Positions 16,671 to 25,426 of a DNA stretch of 50,388 bases are shown piece after piece. The position numbers were made by a program, and so were the translations under genes. The notes under the pieces are model-generated. The model did no database searches. It saw only the letters and a program-made list of their open reading frames with translations, and was not told the origin of the DNA. The stretch covers positions 1 to 50,388 of the forward strand of contig JBIJCF010000024.1 of the NCBI GenBank assembly GCA_044344795.1. Direction: 5' to 3'. The stretch comes from GCA-2737665 sp044344795. GTDB taxonomy: Bacteria; Bacteroidota; Bacteroidia; Palsa-965. The stretch's first letter is position 1, and each line of letters starts with the position of its first letter.

Positions 16671-17822
16671 TTATTCCTGTGTCCAACCTAAAACCACAGA
16701 CAAATCGCTGTCTCCAACGGTTTTCCATTTACCGGACGATGTGGTCCAAACGCCGGCACCCATTAAAAATCGTTCTCCGCCCATCAACATTTCCACCGGA
16801 AGAGCAAATCCATCCACACTTGTAGTTGCTGCAAATGGATCGCAAAAGTACGTACCAATTTTCTGATCCTTCCACCAAATCGTATTTCCATTCTTCGGAT
16901 CAGGATTCACTGCGATAAAAAAGTCATTTCCGGCCGGCCATTTATCCATCGGCTTCACCAGTTTCTTTGTCGCATCAATTTCCAATAGTCCGGCGGCGCA
17001 CTTGTACACCAAACGACCGTCAACTGTGGAGATGAACGTTGACACCATGTGATTTTCAGGGAGATTATCAAAACCTACAACGCGCTCCGATGTACCGCTA
17101 GATACGTTGACTTTCATAATAGAAAGATTCGTGTGTGTTACATTGTAATAGGGATAAATGAACTCCTCCATAGAAATCCAGTGCAAAGGCAATTGCGGTT
17201 TTGCATTCGGAATTAAACTTACAACTTCGCCATAACCTTCATCCTTCACTAATTCCTGTCGAGCCGCAGATTCCGGAAAATACCAGATTCCGAAATATTT
17301 CAAAGATCCATCAGCTTCAACTTCACGGTTTTTTGCGGGCCGAAATCCGGGAACGGTAATTTGCTTGTACTGTCCATCCTGTTGGTTGAGGGAAGAATAA
17401 TACTTTCCTTTAAAGATGTCGTTAGTAAAGAAGATTGTGGAATCCTTGCTCAACTTAAACACCTGATCGTGTCCACCTGCACTCACTTTTTTTGCTTTCA
17501 GATCAATAACATTTCCGTAGTGCGTGACCAGCCATCTGTTCTTGTGAATGGTGTTCGGACCAAGATCAAAACGAATAGACGAAACCTTGTCGCCGGCTTT
17601 TTTTGTGACTACATCCATCCAAGTTTCCGGAGCTTGCAAAACACCATTCAACACTTTGTGTCGTTTGATGTGCACGATGTGATTTGTCGCAGCCTGCGAA
17701 TCGTAAACAGCATAATACAAGTACTTATAGGTAGGCTGTTCCGACTTGAATGACACACACAAAATACACCAACCGATGATCAGTATAACCTGGCTAAGTG
17801 GATTTTGCGATACAATGCGCAT
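16671..17822 (-). CDS. Unknown secreted protein, possibly beta-propeller-like
   Basis: I do not recognise this 383-residue protein. It starts with a hydrophobic signal or anchor (VILIIGWCILCVSF, about residues 12-25), then a soluble region rich in Trp, Tyr and Gly. Repeated stretches alternate short beta-like segments and turns (for example KYLYYAVYDSQ, STFISTVDGRLVYKCAAGLLEID, GNTIWWKDQKIGTYF). This is compatible with a beta-propeller, but no clear repeat signature can be called. It begins three bases after the pepA stop and ends 12 bases before pdxA, so all three are probably co-transcribed. No catalytic motif is evident, and no function is proposed. Confidence 0.6.
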   Translation of the reverse strand: MRIVSQNPLSQVILIIGWCILCVSFKSEQPTYKYLYYAVYDSQAATNHIVHIKRHKVLNGVLQAPETWMDVVTKKAGDKVSSIRFDLGPNTIHKNRWLVTHYGNVIDLKAKKVSAGGHDQVFKLSKDSTIFFTNDIFKGKYYSSLNQQDGQYKQITVPGFRPAKNREVEADGSLKYFGIWYFPESAARQELVKDEGYGEVVSLIPNAKPQLPLHWISMEEFIYPYYNVTHTNLSIMKVNVSSGTSERVVGFDNLPENHMVSTFISTVDGRLVYKCAAGLLEIDATKKLVKPMDKWPAGNDFFIAVNPDPKNGNTIWWKDQKIGTYFCDPFAATTSVDGFALPVEMLMGGERFLMGAGVWTTSSGKWKTVGDSDLSVVLGWTQE

Positions 17823-17825
17823 GTT

Positions 17826-19256
17826 CTAGTAGCGTGAAATAAATTCGAATAAGAATCGTACACCAACTCCCGTACCGCCTTTAGGTTTGTACGTTTCTTT
17901 GGCGCCGAGAAATGCAGGGCCTGCAATATCGAAATGCATCCAAGGTGCGGAAACAAAGCGCGACAAAAATTTGCCCGCTGTAATTGCTCCGCCGTAAGGA
18001 CCGCCAATATTTTTTATCTCAGCAATATCTGACTTAATTAATTCGTCGTATTCTTCCCAGAAAGGAAACTCTGCAAGGCGCTCGTGCACTGCGTTTCCGG
18101 CTTCTCGCAATTTTTGTTTTTGTGTTTCGGAAGCAGTGCCCATGCAAACAACGCCGTACTGCCCGATTGCAGCCATTGCGGCTCCCGTAAGCGTTGCGAA
18201 ATCCAGCACCAACTCCGGCTTAAAGCGTTCTGCATAACTCAATGCATCCGCAAGGATCAATCGTCCTTCTGCATCGGTGTTGAGCACTTCAACGGTAAGT
18301 CCGTTGTACATCGTAATCACATCCCCAGCTACGTATGCAGAACCATTGATGCGATTATCTGTTGCCGGAACTATAGCCATTACATGCACGGGCAATTTCG
18401 CTTTGGCGATAGCCCACATAGCAGCTCCAACGGCAGCAGCCCCTGCCATATCACACTTCATGGTTTCCATTCCTGCACCCGTTTTCAGATTGTTACCACC
18501 GGTATCGTATACTACTCCTTTACCAACCAGCATAACGGGCTTTTTATTCTTCGCACCTGCGGGCTTATATTCCATGATGGTAAAAGTTGGGGGTTCATCA
18601 CTTCCCGCATTTACGGCGAGCAGGCCGCCCATTTTGAGCGCTGTAATTTTAGATTTATTGAGCACCTCCACTTTAAATCCGGCATCTTTACCAAGACGTC
18701 TGAACTCAGTTGCAAGTGTTGTTGCGCTTAAGGTATTAACCGGCTCATTGACCCAGTTACGAGCGGTAAAGGTTGCATGAACTACGATTTCGAGATGCTG
18801 CAGTTGTTTATCAGAAACGTGTGATCCGACAATGGTCAATACCTGCAAACCCGATTCCTTCACATTCTTTTCCTTTTTCTTGTATTTATCGAATTTATAG
18901 GCGCTCAGTAAAAATCCTTCGGCAAACGCCAACGACCACTGTTGATCGCTGTCTGCATCCAAGAATTCCACTTCACTTAATTTATGATCGGAACAAAGAC
19001 CTGCGGCTGATGCTCCTGCACGACGAGCGTATTCTAATGTAAGGTACTGCTCGTCCTTCTCTTCTTTTAACAGAACCAATAAAGTGCCGTACGGACCTGT
19101 AAATAAAACTTGCTTCTTTTCTTTTCGGAAAGACTGTTCAATGTGGTTCACTTCGTCGGCACTAAAACCGTAAACAGAAAGATCTGCATCCTTGGAAGTA
19201 GCTATTATCAGTGCATCTCCACCTTTTGCAACTGTTGCGCGCTTCAATCGTATCAT
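17826..19256 (-). CDS. pepA: Leucyl aminopeptidase, M17 family
   Basis: A cytosolic di-metal aminopeptidase that removes N-terminal residues from peptides. The 476-residue product has the variable N-terminal domain and the M17 catalytic domain. All metal ligands are present at E. coli PepA spacing: K246, D251, D269, D328 and E330. Catalytic K258 and R332 are also present, the latter in the signature NTDAEGRLILADAL. The ATG at 19256 heads a probable pepA-unknown-pdxA transcript. A 111-base divergent gap separates it from mqnC and contains a 15-base inverted repeat. Confidence 0.95.
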   Translation of the reverse strand: MIRLKRATVAKGGDALIIATSKDADLSVYGFSADEVNHIEQSFRKEKKQVLFTGPYGTLLVLLKEEKDEQYLTLEYARRAGASAAGLCSDHKLSEVEFLDADSDQQWSLAFAEGFLLSAYKFDKYKKKEKNVKESGLQVLTIVGSHVSDKQLQHLEIVVHATFTARNWVNEPVNTLSATTLATEFRRLGKDAGFKVEVLNKSKITALKMGGLLAVNAGSDEPPTFTIMEYKPAGAKNKKPVMLVGKGVVYDTGGNNLKTGAGMETMKCDMAGAAAVGAAMWAIAKAKLPVHVMAIVPATDNRINGSAYVAGDVITMYNGLTVEVLNTDAEGRLILADALSYAERFKPELVLDFATLTGAAMAAIGQYGVVCMGTASETQKQKLREAGNAVHERLAEFPFWEEYDELIKSDIAEIKNIGGPYGGAITAGKFLSRFVSAPWMHFDIAGPAFLGAKETYKPKGGTGVGVRFLFEFISRY

Positions 19257-19280
19257 GTTTCGTAATTTTGTCAGCTAAAA

Positions 19281-19295
19281 GTAATTATTAATTAC
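19281..19295. promoter_or_regulatory. Perfect 15-base inverted repeat between pepA and mqnC
   Basis: GTAATTA-T-TAATTAC is a perfect 7-base inverted repeat with a single central base, in the divergent gap. Its size and AT-rich symmetry suit an operator for a dimeric regulator. It is too short and lacks a proper loop to be a terminator. Function is inference only. Confidence 0.35.
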
Positions 19296-19367
19296 ACGTG
19301 AAACAGCGTTGGTTTAGCCAACAAAATCATTCATGTGTTGTTATTTCATTAGCCCAAACATTACGGC

Positions 19368-20495
19368 ATGAGCAACGAACAGCTATTACAACGCGCACTG
19401 AATGATGAATTTTTGTCCATTGAAGAGGGCATACAATTGTTTCAAACCGCACCTACATCAGAACTGATGTTTGTGGCCAATGAGCTACGCAAAAAACGAA
19501 AAAAGAACAGCAATAAAGTAACCTGGATTATTGACCGCAACGTCAATACTACCAACGTTTGTATTGCGAATTGCAAGTTCTGTAATTTCTATCGTATTCC
19601 GGGACACGCAGAAAGCTACATCACGGATATTCCTACTTATAAACGTAAGATTGAAGAGACCTTCCGTTATGGCGGTGAACAATTGCTTTTGCAAGGCGGG
19701 CACCATCCGGAATTAGGTTTAAAGTTTTATGCGGATCTATTTCGTGAATTGAAATCGTTATATCCGAATCTGAAATTGCACGCACTTGGGCCGCCTGAAA
19801 TAGCGCACATTTCGAAACTGGAAGGGAAAAGTCATACGGAGGTTTTAAGTGTATTGATGGAAGCCGGTCTTGATTCATTGCCGGGAGCGGGCGCTGAAAT
19901 TTTGAACGATCGTGTACGTCGATTGATTTCGAAAGGCAAATGTGGCGGTAAAGAATGGTTAGATGTGATGCGTGCTGCGCATCAGTTGGGCTTAACAACA
20001 TCTGCAACTATGATGTTCGGGCATATTGAAACCATTTACGAGCGCTTTGAACATTTGGTATGGCTGCGACAAGTACAATCAGAAAAACCGGCGAATAGCA
20101 AAGGTTTCATTGCCTTTATTCCATGGCCTTTTCAAGATGATGGAACCTTGTTAAAACGCGTTAAAGGAGTTTCCAATTCAGTAAACGGAGATGAATACAT
20201 TCGTATGTTGGCCATGTGTCGAATCATGTTGCCGAATATTGAAAATATTCAAGCCTCATGGTTAACGGTAGGCAAAGAAGTTGCACAATTGTGTTTACAT
20301 GGAGGCGCCAACGACTTCGGATCTATCATGATTGAAGAAAATGTGGTTTCTGCAGCAGGAGCTCCACACCGTTTTACTTACAAAGGAATTATGAAAGCCA
20401 TTGAAGAAGCAGGCTTTGAACCTCAACTGCGTAATCAGCAATACGAGGAGCGCGTGTTGCCGGAGATGATTGAAGAACAGCAAATCGCTTATTGA
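19368..20495 (+). CDS. mqnC: Cyclic dehypoxanthinyl futalosine synthase (radical SAM)
   Basis: MqnC cyclises dehypoxanthinyl futalosine in the futalosine route to menaquinone. The 375-residue protein has the radical-SAM triad C65-x3-C69-x2-C72 in NVCIANCKFCNFYR. The run VTWIIDRNVNTTNV before it and LLQGGHHPELGLKFY after it are characteristic of MqnC rather than MqnE. Later family segments include ALGPPEI and TSATMMFGHIET. The start is ATG 19368. It sits divergent from pepA. Its product is the quinone that ACIII at the left end of this window would oxidise. Confidence 0.93.
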   Translation: MSNEQLLQRALNDEFLSIEEGIQLFQTAPTSELMFVANELRKKRKKNSNKVTWIIDRNVNTTNVCIANCKFCNFYRIPGHAESYITDIPTYKRKIEETFRYGGEQLLLQGGHHPELGLKFYADLFRELKSLYPNLKLHALGPPEIAHISKLEGKSHTEVLSVLMEAGLDSLPGAGAEILNDRVRRLISKGKCGGKEWLDVMRAAHQLGLTTSATMMFGHIETIYERFEHLVWLRQVQSEKPANSKGFIAFIPWPFQDDGTLLKRVKGVSNSVNGDEYIRMLAMCRIMLPNIENIQASWLTVGKEVAQLCLHGGANDFGSIMIEENVVSAAGAPHRFTYKGIMKAIEEAGFEPQLRNQQYEERVLPEMIEEQQIAY

Positions 20496-20565
20496 GGTTG
20501 AACCACCACATTCCGTTCATTTGTTACCGAATGTCAAAATCAGAGGAAATCTAACTTCAATTTAG

Positions 20566-20573
20566 TACCTTTA
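20566..20573 (+). promoter_or_regulatory. Near-consensus -7 box before the lipoprotein gene
   Basis: TACCTTTA differs from TAnnTTTG at the last base only. It ends one base before a possible ATG at 20574 and 12 bases before the in-frame ATG at 20586. If used, it favours the second ATG. No -33 TTG at proper spacing. Confidence 0.35.
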
Positions 20574-20585
20574 ATGTTCGTGGTT

Positions 20586-21059
20586 ATGAGATGTATTCTT
20601 TCTATTGCGCTGATTGCTGTTGTCTGGAATTTTGTTTCCTGCAAGCCTGAGCCTGTATATCCTGCAGAGCCGATGTTGAAATTCAAACAGTTTATTCAGA
20701 GCGGCACGAATGATACATTGAAAGCAGTTTTCACTTTTACGGACGGCGATGGTGATATCGGTGTAGCTGTGAACGGTACAGATTCCAATATGGTTCTGAC
20801 GTTGTACTATCAAAAGCCGGACGGTTCATTTGCTGTTGTAGATAATCCAACAACCGTAGATCCAAATGACAGCGTATTTTACAACTACCGCATTCCAGAG
20901 TTACCCGATGGTCAAAAAGGTTTGGAAGGCGACATTTATCTTACGATTAATAAAGCATTTATTCCATACGACACCATTCAGTTCAACGCATTCCTGCTGG
21001 ATCAGCGAGACAACAAAAGTGAAGTAGTACGAACGCCCAGTGAAATATTGATTCGATAA
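20586..21059 (+). CDS. Small unknown lipoprotein
   Basis: From the ATG at 20586 the product is 157 residues with a lipoprotein signal, RCILSIALIAVVWNFVSC, where the Cys would be acylated. An upstream ATG (20574) adds MFVV; the nearby -7-like box argues for the shorter form. The mature part has an Asp/Gly-rich segment, FTFTDGDGDIGV, seen in small Bacteroidota lipoproteins. I do not recognise a named family. The stop codon is directly followed by the GTG of the next gene, so the two are almost certainly co-translated. A surface or periplasmic partner role for the T9SS protein downstream is inference. Confidence 0.65.
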   Translation: MRCILSIALIAVVWNFVSCKPEPVYPAEPMLKFKQFIQSGTNDTLKAVFTFTDGDGDIGVAVNGTDSNMVLTLYYQKPDGSFAVVDNPTTVDPNDSVFYNYRIPELPDGQKGLEGDIYLTINKAFIPYDTIQFNAFLLDQRDNKSEVVRTPSEILIR

Positions 21060-23774
21060 GTGAAATTTGTTGTTCATCATATCGCCGCATTATTTGTACT
21101 ACTTATAACAGGAGGACAACTTTTTGCAACGCACAATATTGCCGGAGAAATTACGATTCGTTGCATCGGAAGCAATCAGTATGAAGCGACGGTAACAACC
21201 TATACGAATTCAGCGAGTCCTGCGGATCGTTGTGAACTTGTTGTAGACTGGGGAGACGGCACAGAGCGTTTAGCCAACAGAACATTGGGGCCCATCGGAT
21301 CTTGTCCTAGCCCTGCAACGATGGGAATTCCATTAGGCGTAAATTACCCGAACACACAGGTGAACTATTACAAAAGCGTTCACACCTATAGCGGCGCCGG
21401 CACTTATAACGTGAGCATTAAAGACCCGAATCGCGTTGCGGGAATTTTGAATATTCCGAATTCGGTAAACGTTCCGTTTTATTTGCAAACAACAATTACT
21501 GTTGACCCATTCATTGGTTGCAACTCCACACCAACCTTGACGAACATCCCTCTGGATAAAGCCTGCAGAGGAAAATGCTTTTACCATAATCCCGGAGCAA
21601 TTGATCCGGATGGTGACAGTTTATCCTATAAAATTGGAGCTTGTTTGGACACGAATGGCTTGCCGATTGGCGGATATGTAACACCGGACATTGCAGGCGG
21701 AGGTTTGATGCAAATTGATGCGGTGACGGGAGATTTGTCGTGGTGTTCACCTCAGGTTGCGGGTAAATACAACATTTGCATTTACATTGAAGAGTGGAAG
21801 AAATTGCCGAACGGAAATCGCGTGAAGGTGAGTACGATTATCCGTGATATGTCAATAGATGTATTAAACGATTGTAACAACGACAATCCGGATATTGATG
21901 AGATTCCTGATTTGTGTGTGGATGCGGGTACGCTGATTAACTTCAGTTTTGTGACGTCAGATCCTAATGCTGACTTAGTTCGCATTCAAGGATACGGAGG
22001 ACCATTTTTAGAAAATCCTGCTGCATCCATTAGCCCGAACAACAACTTTAATAACACACCGTACGCCACCATATTTAATTGGCAAACTACTTGCGAAAAC
22101 ATTCGTGTGCAGCCTTGGATTGTTACGATGAAAGCAACAGACGATGACCCCACGGTGCCATTGTTAGATATTGAAACATTTAAAATTACTGTTGTATCTC
22201 CCGGCCCGCCTGCATTATTTGTGGATCCGCAAGGTTCACAGATGAACGTACACTGGACGCCAAATCCATGTAATCCGGTGAGCAATCCGGTAAAGGGATA
22301 CAAAATTTATCGTCGTAACGGACCGAGTGGCTGGACACCTGCACAATGCGAAACAGGAGTTCCGGCTTACACTGGGTTTCAATTAATTGGAACACTCAAT
22401 GCGGGCATCAACGACACTGTATTTACGGATAACAACAATGGCGGCGGCTTAATTCCGGGTATCGATTACTGCTATCGTGTTTGTGCCGTATTCCTTGATG
22501 GCGCTGAGAGTTACGCTTCTCCTGAAGTTTGCAACGAATTGAAGCGCGATGTTCCTGTTATTACCAATGTTGATGTTCAGAGCACCGGCGGTAACGACAC
22601 GATATACTTGCGTTGGGCAAATGCGCTAGCGAATGGAATTGATTTTGACACATTGGTTAATCCGCCACCTTATCAAATAATAATCGAGCGTAATTCCGGC
22701 TTCCTTATTGGCACTTCGCCACAATTAGTAACCACGCTTACGGCTTCTTCATTCGCAACACTTCCGGATAGTTTTGTGGACGTTGCACTGAATACCGCGG
22801 GCACACCTTACACTTATCGATTGGGCTTCTTCAGCAATAACGGCAGTTTCTTCATCGGTAATTCACAACCGGCATCGTCTGTTTACCTGTATACGCAACC
22901 TGCAGATAACAGCGTGATATTAACTTGGCAAGATTCAACGCCATGGACGAATTACGAGTACGCTATCTTCCGTCAGAATAATACAACTCTTGCTTGGGAT
23001 TCAATCGGGCTTTCGGTAACGAATACCTACACCGACACAGGACTCGTGAACGGTGTGCAATATTGTTACTTCGTAAAAGCGCACGGATCCTATTTCAACG
23101 CTACGCTTCCTTCAATGTTGCTGAATCGCTCGCAGCGTAAGTGCGACAATCCGCAAGATTTAACCGCTCCATGTCCGCCGGTGTTGGCGATTAATTCTGA
23201 TTGTTACATCGGATTAAATCAGCTGGTGTGGACCAACCCGAATAATATGAGTACGTGTTCCACAGATGATGTGGTTTCGTATAATATTTGGTACAGTGCA
23301 ACTGACACGTCGGATTTGGCTATTATTGCGACGATAATCGTAAGCACGGATACTACTTTGATTTTTGACAATTTATTTAGTGTTGCCGGTTGTTATGCTG
23401 TAACAGCTTTGGATACTTTCGGCAATCAAAGTGTGTTGAGCAATGTAATTTGTTTGGAAAATTGCCCTACGTATGAGTTGCCGAATGTATTTACACCCAA
23501 TGGTGATAACATCAACGATTTCTTTATTCCATTCCCGTATCGTCAGGTAGAAAGTATTGATCTGAAAATTTATGATCGCTGGGGTGTGCTTGTATTTGAA
23601 ACGACTGACCCGGATGTAATGTGGGATGGTCGCGACAGGAATTCCGGTAAACTTTGTACAGACGGTGTTTATTATTACACCTGTCAGGTTAATGAAATTC
23701 GTTTACAAGGCATAGTGCCGCGACAGCTGAAAGGCTTCGTTCATTTATTCGGCAAAGACAGCCGTACTTTCTAA
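21060..23774 (+). CDS. Large secreted protein with T9SS type B sorting domain
   Basis: A 904-residue cell-surface or secreted protein. It starts with GTG at 21060, touching the previous stop, and has a signal peptide (MKFVVHHIAALFVLLITGGQLFA is read in part; cleavage near QLFATHN). The N-terminal part contains PKD-like segments (VDWGDGTER, SVHTYSGAGTYNVSI). Several fibronectin-III-like modules follow (for example SVILTWQDSTPWTNYEYAIFR). The C-terminus is the gliding-motility-associated type B sorting domain: LPNVFTPNGDNINDFFIP, LKIYDRWGVLVFE, WDGRDRNSGKLCTDGVYYY. Such proteins cross the outer membrane by T9SS and are displayed or released. No catalytic motif was seen; an adhesin or structural role is likely. 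Confidence 0.88.
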   Translation: MKFVVHHIAALFVLLITGGQLFATHNIAGEITIRCIGSNQYEATVTTYTNSASPADRCELVVDWGDGTERLANRTLGPIGSCPSPATMGIPLGVNYPNTQVNYYKSVHTYSGAGTYNVSIKDPNRVAGILNIPNSVNVPFYLQTTITVDPFIGCNSTPTLTNIPLDKACRGKCFYHNPGAIDPDGDSLSYKIGACLDTNGLPIGGYVTPDIAGGGLMQIDAVTGDLSWCSPQVAGKYNICIYIEEWKKLPNGNRVKVSTIIRDMSIDVLNDCNNDNPDIDEIPDLCVDAGTLINFSFVTSDPNADLVRIQGYGGPFLENPAASISPNNNFNNTPYATIFNWQTTCENIRVQPWIVTMKATDDDPTVPLLDIETFKITVVSPGPPALFVDPQGSQMNVHWTPNPCNPVSNPVKGYKIYRRNGPSGWTPAQCETGVPAYTGFQLIGTLNAGINDTVFTDNNNGGGLIPGIDYCYRVCAVFLDGAESYASPEVCNELKRDVPVITNVDVQSTGGNDTIYLRWANALANGIDFDTLVNPPPYQIIIERNSGFLIGTSPQLVTTLTASSFATLPDSFVDVALNTAGTPYTYRLGFFSNNGSFFIGNSQPASSVYLYTQPADNSVILTWQDSTPWTNYEYAIFRQNNTTLAWDSIGLSVTNTYTDTGLVNGVQYCYFVKAHGSYFNATLPSMLLNRSQRKCDNPQDLTAPCPPVLAINSDCYIGLNQLVWTNPNNMSTCSTDDVVSYNIWYSATDTSDLAIIATIIVSTDTTLIFDNLFSVAGCYAVTALDTFGNQSVLSNVICLENCPTYELPNVFTPNGDNINDFFIPFPYRQVESIDLKIYDRWGVLVFETTDPDVMWDGRDRNSGKLCTDGVYYYTCQVNEIRLQGIVPRQLKGFVHLFGKDSRTF

Positions 23775-23777
23775 GTT

Positions 23778-24371
23778 ATGTTTACAGGAATTATTGAAAC
23801 GCTTGGAACAGTTTCCGCTGTCCGATCAGAAAACAGTAACATTCATTTTACGATAACCTCTCCTATTTCAGGTGAATTAAAGATTGACCAAAGCGTTGCG
23901 CACAATGGAGTTTGTTTAACAGTTATTGCGTGCGATCAATCAAGCCACACTGTTACAGCCATTGCAGAAACACTGCATCGCACGAATTTATCACAACTAA
24001 AAATCGGAGATCATGTAAACTTAGAACGTTGTGTTCCGGCGCATGGTCGATTGGACGGACACATTGTGCAGGGGCATGTAGATTCGGCTGGCGAATGCAT
24101 TAATGTGGAAAACCTGAACGGTAGTTGGAAATATTATTTCCGTCATCCAAAAGCCAACGAATTTGTAACAGTACCCAAAGGCTCCATCTGTGTTAACGGT
24201 GTAAGTTTAACGGTAGTTGATAGCACGGAAGATACATTCTCTGTGGCCATCATTCCTTATACATACGAGCACACTACATTTCAGCACATTCAAATTGGAA
24301 GTAGTGTGAATCTTGAATTTGATATTGTGGGCAAGTACATTGCCACACTTTATCATCGCCAAAAAAGTTAG
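23778..24371 (+). CDS. ribE: Riboflavin synthase, alpha subunit
   Basis: This enzyme dismutates two 6,7-dimethyl-8-ribityllumazines to riboflavin. The 197-residue product begins MFTGIIETLGTV, the invariant family start, and has two tandem lumazine-binding barrels. Repeats are evident from SVAHNGVCLTV in the first and SICVNGVSLTV in the second. RLDGHIVQGHVD joins them. The gene starts 3 bases after the T9SS gene. It ends convergently with metF, the stop codons overlapping by four bases (TTAG read from both sides). Confidence 0.96.
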   Translation: MFTGIIETLGTVSAVRSENSNIHFTITSPISGELKIDQSVAHNGVCLTVIACDQSSHTVTAIAETLHRTNLSQLKIGDHVNLERCVPAHGRLDGHIVQGHVDSAGECINVENLNGSWKYYFRHPKANEFVTVPKGSICVNGVSLTVVDSTEDTFSVAIIPYTYEHTTFQHIQIGSSVNLEFDIVGKYIATLYHRQKS

Positions 24372-25321
24372 AATACTTCAGAAGCAACGCGGCGCGTGCT
24401 TTCACTGGTTCCCATGGTGTAGAAATGCAGGCAAGGTACATTGGCCTTAACCAGTTCTTTCGATTGTTTTATGCACCACTGAATTCCCACTTCTTTCACT
24501 TCCGCATCGGTTTTGCATTTTTCTGCAGCCATGTATAAGTCTTGCGGAATGTCGATATGGAAAATCTTTGGCAGAGAAATCAACTGTTTCTTCTGCGTAA
24601 GAATTTTCAATCCCGGAATAATAGGCACATTAATGCCCATTTCACGACACTTCGCAACGAATTCGAAAAACTTCGCATTGTCGAAAAACATCTGCGTTAC
24701 GATATAATCAGCACCTGCGTCCACTTTCTCTTTTAAAAATTTCATGTCTGCATACATGTTCGGTGCTTCGAAATGTTTTTCGGGATAACCGGCAACACCT
24801 ATACAGAAGTTAGTTGGCGCCATGTCCACGATATCCTCGTGCAGGTAATGTGCGCTATTCATTTCGTTTACCTGACGCACCAAATCAATGGCGTATTGAT
24901 GACCATTCGGTTCAGGCACGAATTGCGATTCCGTTTTAATCGCATCACCACGTAACAACAACACATTGTCTATTCCAAGAAAATGTAAATCGATTAAGGC
25001 GCTTTCCGTCTCCTCTTTGGTGAAACCTCCACAAATAATATGAGGCACGGCATCAACATGATAACGGTTCATGATTGCCGCGCAGATACCTACGGTTCCC
25101 GGACGTTTACGAATGGAAACTTTTTCAAGATATCCGCCGTCACGTTTCTTGTAAATGTACTCCTCGCGGTGATAAGTCACGTCCACGAAAGATGGTTTGA
25201 ACTCCATCAACGGATCAATCCCCTCGTAAATCGACTGAATACTCTTGCCTTTCAATGGAGGCAGAATTTCAATAGAAAATAAGGTTGATTTCGCTGAATT
25301 AAGATGGTCGGTGACTTTCAT
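24368..25321 (-). CDS. metF: 5,10-methylenetetrahydrofolate reductase
   Basis: MetF reduces methylene-THF to methyl-THF for methionine synthesis, using FAD. The 317-residue TIM barrel keeps FSIEILPPLKGKSI near the start, where the Glu of SIEILPP is the usual catalytic Glu. Other segments are DVTYH, NVLLLRGDA, CIGVAGYPEKH, GADYIVTQMFFDN and IPGLKIL. The ATG is at 25321 with a strong promoter upstream. The 3' end overlaps ribE by four bases in convergent orientation. Confidence 0.95.
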   Translation of the reverse strand: MKVTDHLNSAKSTLFSIEILPPLKGKSIQSIYEGIDPLMEFKPSFVDVTYHREEYIYKKRDGGYLEKVSIRKRPGTVGICAAIMNRYHVDAVPHIICGGFTKEETESALIDLHFLGIDNVLLLRGDAIKTESQFVPEPNGHQYAIDLVRQVNEMNSAHYLHEDIVDMAPTNFCIGVAGYPEKHFEAPNMYADMKFLKEKVDAGADYIVTQMFFDNAKFFEFVAKCREMGINVPIIPGLKILTQKKQLISLPKIFHIDIPQDLYMAAEKCKTDAEVKEVGIQWCIKQSKELVKANVPCLHFYTMGTSESTRRVASEVF

Positions 25322-25344
25322 GTCCTACAAAGGTTAATGCGGTG

Positions 25345-25374
25345 CAAAAGTAAACAGAACACGCATAAATCAAA
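25345..25374 (-). promoter_or_regulatory. metF promoter
   Basis: On the minus strand a TTTG -33 element (25374-25371) is followed after 18 bases by TACTTTTG (25352-25345), an exact TAnnTTTG -7 box. It lies 23 bases upstream of the metF ATG. Confidence 0.7.
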
Positions 25375-25403
25375 GCCCGAAAAAAAGAAGCCCTATTTTT
25401 ACG

Positions 25404-25411
25404 TAATTTCG
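25404..25411 (+). promoter_or_regulatory. Candidate -7 box of lepA
   Basis: TAATTTCG differs from TAnnTTTG at one position and lies 15 bases before the lepA ATG at 25427. If used, it places the ORF extension upstream of that ATG outside the transcript. Confidence 0.4.
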
Positions 25412-25426
25412 CGGCTCGTTGAAACT

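Noticed and set aside
19263..19270. TAATTTTG as the mqnC -7 box
   Set aside because: It matches TAnnTTTG, but it is about 98 bases from the start codon and has no -33 TTG at proper spacing; in AT-rich DNA this is expected by chance.
25304..25426. LepA start 41 codons upstream
   Set aside because: The extension has no family counterpart and would overlap the metF promoter; the ATG at 25427 gives the normal 595-residue protein.
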